The position numbers were made by a program, and so were the translations under genes. Under the pieces are notes generated by a model, which saw only the letters and a program-made list of their open reading frames with translations, searched no databases and had not been told where the DNA came from. Shown piece by piece: positions 33,607 to 41,908 of a DNA stretch of 64,000 nucleotides (its first letter is position 1; each line of letters opens with the position of its first letter). This stretch comes from Geodermatophilus aquaeductus (GTDB lineage: Bacteria; Actinomycetota; Actinomycetes; Mycobacteriales; Geodermatophilaceae), in NCBI RefSeq assembly GCF_900182545.1, contig NZ_FXTJ01000002.1, positions 620,001 through 684,000 on the forward strand. Reading direction: 5' to 3'.

Positions 33607-34605
33607 GTGAGCAGGGAGATCCGCTGGGGCGTCGTCGGTCCGGGGCGCATCGCGCAGAACGTGATGGGCGACTTCGCGCACGTCGAGGGGGCCCGGCCGG
33701 TGGCCGTGGCGTCGCGCTCGGCCGACCGGGCGCGGGCCTTCGCCGAGCAACACGGGCTCGAGCGGGCGTACGGCTCCTACGCGGAGGTCCTCGCCGACCC
33801 CGACGTCGACGTCCTCTACCTCGCCACCCCGCACCCGCAGCACCACGCGGTGGCGCTGGCCGCCATCGAGGCGGGCAAGGCGCTGCTGGTGGAGAAGGCG
33901 TTCACCGCGACGACGGCCGGCGCGCAGGAGGTGGTGACGGCGGCCCGCGAGGCCGGCGTCTTCGTCATGGAGGCGATGTGGACACGCTTCCAGCCCGCCG
34001 TCGTCCGCCTGCGGGAGCTCGTCGCCGACGGCGCCATCGGCGAGGTGCGCTCGGTGCAGGCCGACCTCGGCGTCGACCGCGTCTACGACCCCGACGACCG
34101 GCTGTTCGCCCTCGAGCTCGGCGGCGGCGCGCTGCTCGACCTCGGCGTCTACGTCGTGTCCTTCGCCCAGATGCTGCTCGGCACGCCCGACACGGTGACC
34201 GCCGCCGGCTCCACCTACCCCACCGGCGCCGACGCCGAGGCCGCGGTCCTGCTCGGCTGGGAGGACGGCCGCTCGGCCACGCTGACGACGTCGCTGCGCT
34301 ACCCGACTCCCGGGCAGGCCCGCGTGTTCGGCACCGGCGGCTGGGTCGACGTCCTCCCCCGCTTCCACCACCCGGCCACGATCGTGCTGCACCGCAGCGG
34401 CGCCGACCCCGAGGAGATCACCCACCCGGCGACCGGCGTGGGGTACTCCCACGAGCTCGCCGAGGTCACCCGCTGCCTGCAGGAGGGCCGCACGGAGAGC
34501 GAGGTCATGCCGCTGGCCGACACCCTCGCCGTGCAGGACGTCCTCGGGCAGGCGGCCGCGCAGCTCGGCGTGCACCACCGGGAGGACCCGCACGTCCTCG
34601 GCTGA
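33607..34605 (+). CDS. Gfo/Idh/MocA family oxidoreductase
   Basis: A 332-aa NAD(P)-dependent sugar or polyol dehydrogenase. The Rossmann N-terminus has WGVVGPGRIAQNV (residues 7-19), the family LYLATPHPQHH and the conserved VEKAFTATT with its Glu-Lys pair. The C-terminal domain holds the substrate-site GGGALLDLGVYVVS. Length is normal. Its stop and that of the DUF72 gene abut as TGATCA. The substrate is not known; the style resembles trans-1,2-dihydrobenzene-diol dehydrogenase-like members. Confidence 0.92.
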   Translation: MSREIRWGVVGPGRIAQNVMGDFAHVEGARPVAVASRSADRARAFAEQHGLERAYGSYAEVLADPDVDVLYLATPHPQHHAVALAAIEAGKALLVEKAFTATTAGAQEVVTAAREAGVFVMEAMWTRFQPAVVRLRELVADGAIGEVRSVQADLGVDRVYDPDDRLFALELGGGALLDLGVYVVSFAQMLLGTPDTVTAAGSTYPTGADAEAAVLLGWEDGRSATLTTSLRYPTPGQARVFGTGGWVDVLPRFHHPATIVLHRSGADPEEITHPATGVGYSHELAEVTRCLQEGRTESEVMPLADTLAVQDVLGQAAAQLGVHHREDPHVLG

Positions 34606-35391
34606 TCAGGCCGCCGCCCAGGCCGCGCCCGTCGCCTCCTCCGGCGTGGGCACCCGGGTGGGCGTGCGCCCGGCCCACCGCACCGCGCCGGCCAGGGCGA
34701 CGGCGTCGACCACCGCGGCGCCGCCGGGGTCGTTGTTGAGGTAGACGAACACGTCCTCGTCGTCGGCGTACGCGGCCGCCATCCGCTGCGCCCACTCCTC
34801 GAGCACGGCCGGCGGGTAGCCCCAGCCCTCGGCGCCGGTGTGCAGCCGGAGATAGCCCCAGCCGGCGGTGCGCCACAGCGGCGTCACCGGCCGCTCGGCG
34901 CGGTCGGCCCAGCACAGCGCGGCGCCGTAGCGCTCGAGCAGCGCCCGCACCTCGTCGGTCTCCCAGGTGACGTGCCGCGGCTCCACGGCCACGCGCACGC
35001 CGGGCGGGAAGCAGGCCAGGCAGTCGCGCAGCAGCCCGGCGTCGGCCTTGAGCGTGGGCGGCAACTGCAGCAGGACGACGTCGAGCCGGTCGCCGAGCCC
35101 CTCGGCGTGCTGCACCAGCCGGGCCACCGGCTCCTCGGGCTCGCGCAGCCGCTTGACGTGGGTGAGGAACCGGCTGGCCTTGACCGCCCAGCGGTAGTCC
35201 GGCGGGGTGCGCTCGCGCCAGGCGGCGAAGGTGTCCCGCTCGGGCAGCCGGTAGAAGGCGGCGTTGCTCTCGACGGTGGCGAAGTGCTGCGCGTGGTGCT
35301 CCAGCCACAGCCGCTGCGGCAGGCGCTGGGGGTAGAAGCGGCCGCGCCAGTCGCGGTACTGCCACCCCGACGTCCCGATCAGCACGGCCAC
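34606..35391 (-). CDS. DUF72 family protein
   Basis: A 261-aa TIM-barrel-like protein of the DUF72 family. Conserved pieces: LIGTSGWQYRDWRGRFYP, TVESNAAFYRLP, WAVKASRFLTHVKRL, LLQLPP and AVEPRH, with VYLNNDPGGAAV near the end. Function has not been clearly defined in the family. The GTG start at 35391 lies 24 bases from the divergent VOC gene, so both share a short promoter region. Confidence 0.9.
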   Translation of the reverse strand: MAVLIGTSGWQYRDWRGRFYPQRLPQRLWLEHHAQHFATVESNAAFYRLPERDTFAAWRERTPPDYRWAVKASRFLTHVKRLREPEEPVARLVQHAEGLGDRLDVVLLQLPPTLKADAGLLRDCLACFPPGVRVAVEPRHVTWETDEVRALLERYGAALCWADRAERPVTPLWRTAGWGYLRLHTGAEGWGYPPAVLEEWAQRMAAAYADDEDVFVYLNNDPGGAAVVDAVALAGAVRWAGRTPTRVPTPEEATGAAWAAA

Positions 35392-35401
35392 GCCGACGGC
35401 C

Positions 35402-35407
35402 TACCCT
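35402..35407 (+). promoter_or_regulatory. Putative -10 box (TACCCT) of the VOC gene
   Basis: TACCCT is followed by eight bases and the ATG at 35416, consistent with a leaderless or nearly leaderless mRNA. Confidence 0.35.
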
Positions 35408-35415
35408 CCGCCGTC

Positions 35416-35826
35416 ATGGCCGACGCACCCGCCCGCTTCAAGGACCTCTGCATCGACGCCCGCGACCACCAGGCGCTGGCCGACTGGTGGTGCGCCGCCA
35501 TGGGCTACGTGCGCCGCGACCGGGTCGCCCCGCCAGAGGAGGGCTGGACGCGCCCGCCGGCCTGGCCGGTGCCGATCGTGGACCCGGCCGGCCGCGGCCC
35601 GCTGATCTGGGTGGTCCCGGTGCCCGAGGAGAAGACGGTCAAGAACCGGATGCACCTCGACGTCGTCGGCGACTCCGCCGCCCTGCAGGCCGCGGGCGCG
35701 ACGGTCGTGCGGGCCTCGGACGCGCGCCCCGGCCACGAGGCCGACGAGGACGCCGGCGAGATCGCCTGGGACGTGCTGGCCGACCCCGAGGGCAACGAGT
35801 TCTGCTGCTTCCCGCCGCAGGACTGA
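35416..35826 (+). CDS. VOC (glyoxalase/bleomycin-resistance-like) protein
   Basis: A 136-aa single VOC-domain protein: FKDLCIDARDHQALADWW, the middle KNRMHLDVVG and the C-terminal DPEGNEFCCFP, giving the usual His/Glu ligand positions. Members bind metal and either catalyse small-molecule reactions or sequester drugs; the actinobacterial short form like this is generally uncharacterised. ATG start at 35416. The next 332 bases downstream hold no gene. Confidence 0.87.
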   Translation: MADAPARFKDLCIDARDHQALADWWCAAMGYVRRDRVAPPEEGWTRPPAWPVPIVDPAGRGPLIWVVPVPEEKTVKNRMHLDVVGDSAALQAAGATVVRASDARPGHEADEDAGEIAWDVLADPEGNEFCCFPPQD

Positions 35827-36005
35827 CCACCCTGGGCAACGGACATCCCACGCACAGCGCTCCGGAAGCCGCCGTCGCTTCGCGCGGAGGGCTGATCACC
35901 TCGGGTGCAGCGGGCGCTGCTGGGCCGGGAGGCCCCACTGGATCCGAGTTGATCTCACGCGCTCGGCGCGCTGGACGCGCGCTGCCCTCACACGCTCGTT
36001 CGGGC

Positions 36006-36067
36006 GGCAAGTGCGGGGAAGTCGTCGCCTGCGGGCGGCCGCGGACGACGTCTTCCCCGCAGTTGCC
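36006..36067. repeat. Long imperfect inverted repeat
   Basis: GGCAAGTGCGGGGAAG pairs with CTTCCCCGCAGTTGCC (one G-G mismatch), then TCGTC with GACGA inside. It may end transcription of the VOC gene, or be a small dispersed palindromic element. Confidence 0.6.
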
Positions 36068-36083
36068 GTGCCAAGGCCCGCCG

Positions 36084-36135
36084 AACGCCGACAGGGGCGG
36101 CCCCGCGAGTGCGGGACCGCCCCTGTCGGGCGTTG
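36084..36135. terminator. groEL terminator hairpin
   Basis: AACGCC-GACAGGGGCGG pairs with CCGCCCCTGTCGGGCGTT, with an inner CCCGC-GAGT-GCGGG stem. It begins 24 bases after the groEL stop on the minus strand. Confidence 0.8.
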
Positions 36136-36158
36136 CTGGTGTTACGGGAGGGCGGGAC

Positions 36159-38202
<2,044 letters not shown>

Positions 38203-38250
38203 CGGTCCTCCTCGGTTCGGCAGGGACGGGACGGCTGCCCGGGGACAGCA

Positions 38251-38286
38251 CCGAGGCCCGGCCCCACGGGTGGGACCGGGCCTCGG
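38251..38286. terminator. cspA terminator
   Basis: CCGAGGCCCGG and CCGGGCCTCGG form an 11-bp perfect stem with an inner CCCAC/GTGGG stem, beginning 24 bases after the cspA stop. Confidence 0.85.
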
Positions 38287-38309
38287 GAAGGACCACGGGA
38301 GCCGGGAGC

Positions 38310-38510
38310 TCAGGCGACGCGGACGCCGTCGGCCTGCGGGCCCTTCTCGCCCTGGACGACCTCGAAGGTGACCCGCTGGCCCTCGTCGAGGCTCTTGTAG
38401 CCGTCCATCTGGATGGCCGAGTAGTGGACGAAGACGTCCTGGCCGCCGTCGACGGCGATGAAGCCGAAGCCCTTCTCGGCGTTGAACCACTTCACGGTGC
38501 CCTGTGCCAC
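38310..38510 (-). CDS. cspA: Cold-shock protein CspA
   Basis: A 66-aa single cold-shock domain: [17 protein letters not shown] with RNP1, [10 protein letters not shown] with RNP2, and [14 protein letters not shown] at the end. It binds single-stranded RNA/DNA and keeps messages open for translation. GTG start at 38510 with GGGAG five bases upstream; ATG twelve bases earlier would displace that site. The leader is about 98 nt if the TACGTT box at 38616-38621 is the promoter, long as in other csp genes. Confidence 0.96.
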   Translation of the reverse strand: MAQGTVKWFNAEKGFGFIAVDGGQDVFVHYSAIQMDGYKSLDEGQRVTFEVVQGEKGPQADGVRVA

Positions 38511-38615
38511 GTGTGCTCCCACGGTGCGTGCGTGCGGACGGCCCCCGTGATCCGGGGACCGGGGTACAGCTCTTCCGCCCGTCGGACACGTGCGTGGAAC
38601 TGACGACCGCGCGAG

Positions 38616-38621
38616 AACGTA
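38616..38621 (-). promoter_or_regulatory. Putative -10 box (TACGTT) of cspA
   Basis: TACGTT on the minus strand lies between the thrC stop and cspA, about 106 bases before the cspA start. The leader holds a CCCCG/CGGGG hairpin near 38540-38565. Low confidence, no -35. Confidence 0.3.
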
Positions 38622-38718
38622 CAGCAGAGACGCCGCTGTGGGGAGATGCTCGCCACACGACCCGGGTACGACCGGGCCGGGATGTCACCCGCCGGATCGA
38701 CGTCCCCGACCGTACGCC

Positions 38719-40020
38719 TCAGCCGATGAGGCCCGCCGCCCGGACCGACCGGAGCGACGACTCCACCCGGTGGGTGGGGCCGACGACCGGCTCGAGCGGG
38801 TCGAGGGTCTTGAGGCCCTCGCCGGTGTTGAGGACGACGGTCTCCTTCGCCGGGTCCAGCCGGCCGTCCTCGACGAGCTGCCGCAGCACCGCGACGGTCA
38901 CGCCGCCGGCGGTCTCGGCGAACACGCCGGTGGTGCGGGCGAGGTCGCGGATGCCCTGCACGATGGCCTCGTCGCCGACCCGGCCGACGGAGCCGCCGGT
39001 GCGCCGGATGGCGTCGAGCGCGTAGGGGCCGTCGGCGGGGTTGCCGATGTTCAGCGACTTGGCGATCCCGGTGGGCTTGACCGGCTTGACGACGTCCCAG
39101 CCGTTGTCGAAGGCGGTGGCGATCGGGTCGCAGCCGGCCGACTGGGCGCCGAACACCGTCCACTCCGTGTCCTCGACGATGCCGGCGGCGGCCAGTTCCC
39201 GCCACGCCTTGTCCACCTTGGTGAGCAGCGAGCCCGACGCCATGGGGATGACCACCTGGGCCGGGATCCGCCAGCCGAGCTGCTCGGCGATCTCGTAGCC
39301 CATCGTCTTGGAGCCCTCGGCGTAGTAGGGCCGCACGTTCTGGTTGACGAAGGCGGTGTCCTCGAACTCGTCGGTCTCGGCGAGCTCGCTGGTCAGCCGG
39401 TTGACGTCGTCGTAGGAGCCGTCGACGGCGACCAGGGTCTGGCCGTAGACCGCCGACTGCACGACCTTGCCCGGCTCGAGGTCGGCCGGGATGAAGACGA
39501 AGGACGGGATGCCGACGCGGGCGGCGTGCGCGGCCACCGAGTTGGCCAGGTTGCCGGTGGAGGCGGCGGCGATCTTGCGGTAGCCGAGGCCCTTCGCGGC
39601 GGTGGCGGCGAGGCTGACCACGCGGTCCTTGAACGAGTGCGTGGGGTTGGCCGAGTCGTCCTTGACCCACAGGCCGCCGGTGATGCCGAGCTCGGCGGCC
39701 AGCCGGTCGGCGCGCACCAGCGGCGTCATGCCGGGGTCGAGGGAGACGCGGTCGGCGGGGTCCTGGCCCACCGGCAGCAGCGCGGCGTAGCGCCAGATGT
39801 TCTGCGGGCCGGCCTCGATCTGCTCGCGGGTGACCGCGCGCATGCGCTCGGGGTCGTAGTCGACCTCCAGCGGGCCGAAGCACTGCGCGCAGGCGTGCTC
39901 GGCGATGAGGCCGAAGGTGGCGCCGCAGTTGCGACAGACGAGGCCGCGGGCGGGGCTGGGCGGAACGGGGCCGTCGGCGGACGAGTCGGCCTGCAGAGAA
40001 CCGGGAGCGGTCAGGGTCAT
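38719..40020 (-). CDS. thrC: Threonine synthase
   Basis: A 433-aa PLP enzyme converting O-phosphohomoserine to threonine. The PLP lysine is Lys131 in HSFKDRVV; STGNLANSVAAHA and ASGSLLTKV bind the phosphate. An N-terminal zinc-ribbon-like pair CRNC (29-32) and CAQC (44-47) marks the longer actinobacterial/plant-like group, in which SAM can act as an allosteric activator in plants. It is not with thrA or thrB. The SAM riboswitch in the leader is notable, see separate entry. ATG start with AGGAGG ten bases upstream. Confidence 0.95.
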   Translation of the reverse strand: MTLTAPGSLQADSSADGPVPPSPARGLVCRNCGATFGLIAEHACAQCFGPLEVDYDPERMRAVTREQIEAGPQNIWRYAALLPVGQDPADRVSLDPGMTPLVRADRLAAELGITGGLWVKDDSANPTHSFKDRVVSLAATAAKGLGYRKIAAASTGNLANSVAAHAARVGIPSFVFIPADLEPGKVVQSAVYGQTLVAVDGSYDDVNRLTSELAETDEFEDTAFVNQNVRPYYAEGSKTMGYEIAEQLGWRIPAQVVIPMASGSLLTKVDKAWRELAAAGIVEDTEWTVFGAQSAGCDPIATAFDNGWDVVKPVKPTGIAKSLNIGNPADGPYALDAIRRTGGSVGRVGDEAIVQGIRDLARTTGVFAETAGGVTVAVLRQLVEDGRLDPAKETVVLNTGEGLKTLDPLEPVVGPTHRVESSLRSVRAAGLIG

Positions 40021-40034
40021 GCGACGACTACCTC

Positions 40035-40154
40035 CTCATCTTCCCCGCGTCGGGCCGTCGAGCCGCGCGGGACGGAATTGGCACCTCTCGCCGCTCGCGC
40101 GAGCGCGGTTGCCGGGGCTTCACCGGGCCGTGTCCCTCTGCCCCTCTGGATGAG
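40035..40154 (-). ncRNA. SAM-I (S-box) riboswitch upstream of thrC
   Basis: Reading the minus strand: CTCATCCAGAGG (P1 5' strand, 40154 on), GAGGGAC then CGGCCC-GGTGAAGCC-CCGGCAACC (P2 with kink-turn and internal loop), AGGTGCCAATTCC (P3/J3-4), and GATGAG at 40040-40035 as the P1 3' strand. These are the S-box consensus blocks in order. The Shine-Dalgarno AGGAGG (40036-40031) overlaps the end of P1 by two bases, so SAM binding could hide it. Confidence 0.93.
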
Positions 40155-40205
40155 TGGAACGGGCCCGACTCTACCCGGCTGCCCGTGCCGCCCCGGGCTC
40201 CGGCC

Positions 40206-41039
40206 ATGCTGACGCCCGTGGCAGCGCGCATCGTCTACACCGACCTCGACGGCACGATGGTCGGCCCGCGGGGGTCGTTCTGGCACACCGCCGACGGCTC
40301 CCCCACCGCCGAGCCGGCGACGGCGCTGCTCGAGCTGCACACCGCGGGCGTCGCGCTGGTGATCGTCAGCGGGCGCACGGCCGACCAGGTCACCGAGGCG
40401 GGCCGGATCTTCGCGGCCGACGGCGCGATCGCCGAGCTCGGCTCGCTGGTGACGTGGAAGGGCGGCCGGGCCCGGCACGGGCTGACCGGGGAGCTGCCGG
40501 AGGAGTACGCGGGACGCACGCCGATGGACGTGATGGCCGAGCTCGGCGTCGTCGAGGCGCTCTGCGCGGCGAACCCCGGCCGGCTGGAGTGGCACGCGCC
40601 CTGGCACACCACGCACGCCGGCGACGCGCTGCTGCGCGGCTTCGTCGACCCGCTCGCCGTCGACGCGTGGCTGGCCGAGCGCGACCTGGGCTGGCTGACG
40701 CTCAAGGACAACGGCGCCATCCCGGCGACGGCGAAGCTGGACCTGGCGCCGGAGGGGCAGCTGGCGCGGGTCTACCACCTCATGCCGCGCGGCATCACCA
40801 AGGGCGCGGCGATCGCCTGGGACCTCGAGCGGCGCGGGATCGACCCCGCCGACGCCGTCGCGATCGGCGACAGTGCCAGCGACCTGGAGATGGCGCCCGC
40901 CGTCGGCCGGCTGTGGATCACCGCCAACGGCGCCGACGTGGAGGGCATGGCCGGGCTGCTGGCCGCCGTCCCCAACGTGTCGGTGACCGACGAGCCGATG
41001 GGCGTCGGCTGGGCCCAGGCAGTCCGAGCGAGCCTCTAG
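40206..41039 (+). CDS. HAD-superfamily hydrolase (Cof/MPGP-like)
   Basis: A 277-aa phosphatase: YTDLDGTMVG (nucleophile and acid Asp) near residue 14, VIVSGRTADQV (motif II Ser), a C2-type cap, GITKGAAIAW (motif III Lys) and AIGDSASDLEMAPAVG (motif IV). This order fits the Cof and mannosyl-3-phosphoglycerate phosphatase group; substrate unknown. ATG at 40206, with a GTG at 40218 as alternative. It diverges from the thrC riboswitch. Its stop overlaps the convergent ABC permease stop (CTAG). Confidence 0.9.
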   Translation: MLTPVAARIVYTDLDGTMVGPRGSFWHTADGSPTAEPATALLELHTAGVALVIVSGRTADQVTEAGRIFAADGAIAELGSLVTWKGGRARHGLTGELPEEYAGRTPMDVMAELGVVEALCAANPGRLEWHAPWHTTHAGDALLRGFVDPLAVDAWLAERDLGWLTLKDNGAIPATAKLDLAPEGQLARVYHLMPRGITKGAAIAWDLERRGIDPADAVAIGDSASDLEMAPAVGRLWITANGADVEGMAGLLAAVPNVSVTDEPMGVGWAQAVRASL

Positions 41040-41908
41040 CTCGTCACGTCGCGCCGGGCGAAGTGGCGGAAGCCCAGGGCGGTGAAGACCGCGGCGTAGA
41101 CCAGCGACTGCACGACGCCGCGGAACAGGTCGGCGGAGTCGACCGGCGTCTGCAGCAGGTCGGTCCAGGCGAACTCCTCCGCGGTGGGGAACCAGTCGCG
41201 CAGGGACCCCAGCTGCTCGACCTGGTCGAGGATCGCGAACACGACCATCGAGAAGACCGCGCCGCCGACGGCGGCCAGCGGCGCGTCGGTGATCGTGGAC
41301 AGCCAGAACGCCAGCGTGCCGACGACGAGCAGGTGGACGGCGAGGTAGCCGAGCATCCCCGCCAGGCGCAGCAGCCCCTCGCCCTGCGAGAGCGTGACCC
41401 CGATCGGCGTCCGGATGTCGTCGAAGCCGAACGCGATCCCGCCGGCGACCACCGCCACGACCGCGAGGGTGAGCAGCGCGCCGACCGACTGGACCAGCGC
41501 CGCGAGCCACTTCTGCCGGAGCAGCCGCATCCGGGGCACCGGCGTGGCCAGCGTGTAGCGCAGCGACCCCCACGCCGCCTCGCTGGCCACGGTGTCGCCG
41601 AAGAACAGCGCGTAGACCACGACGAGGAAGAACGTCGTCGTGGCGAACAGGACGAACAGCGTGAAGTTCAGCCCGCTGGAGGTGGCGACGTCGACCAGGT
41701 TGATCCGGCTGTTGGTCTGCGCCTCCTCGCTCGCGCCCAGCTGCAGCGCGGCGATGAGGACCAGCGGCAGCGCGACCATCGCCACGAAGACACCGATCGT
41801 GCGGCGCCGCTTGAACTGCCGGCGCAGCTCCACCGACAGCCGCAGCGTGCGCTCGGGCCGGTAGCCGGCGACGGCGCCGGTCGGCTGGACGTGCTCGGTC
41901 GCGGTCAC
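41036..41908 (-). CDS. ABC transporter permease (ABC-2 type)
   Basis: A 290-aa membrane protein with about six helices (first at residues about 39-58). Sequence such as RLSVELRRQFKRRRTIGVF and AAWGSLRYTLATPVPR is typical of ABC-2 permeases. Its GTG start overlaps the stop of the hydrolase-ATPase fusion gene by four bases, so both form one exporter. The fusion partner places a catalytic domain on the outside of the same complex. Substrate unknown; lipid, polyketide or bacteriocin export are among the options. Confidence 0.9.
   Translation of the reverse strand: MTATEHVQPTGAVAGYRPERTLRLSVELRRQFKRRRTIGVFVAMVALPLVLIAALQLGASEEAQTNSRINLVDVATSSGLNFTLFVLFATTTFFLVVVYALFFGDTVASEAAWGSLRYTLATPVPRMRLLRQKWLAALVQSVGALLTLAVVAVVAGGIAFGFDDIRTPIGVTLSQGEGLLRLAGMLGYLAVHLLVVGTLAFWLSTITDAPLAAVGGAVFSMVVFAILDQVEQLGSLRDWFPTAEEFAWTDLLQTPVDSADLFRGVVQSLVYAAVFTALGFRHFARRDVTS

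Larger units (their letters stand above)
35827..36158. other. Non-coding stretch between VOC gene and groEL
   Basis: I see no convincing gene here. It contains a near-perfect long hairpin (36006-36067) and the groEL terminator (36084-36135). The first 170 bases have weaker G+C periodicity and could be the remains of a lost gene, but nothing recognisable is left. Confidence 0.5.

Noticed and set aside
35827..36005. Possible pseudogene in the gap before groEL
   Set aside because: No frame keeps recognisable homology or codon bias long enough to name a parent gene.
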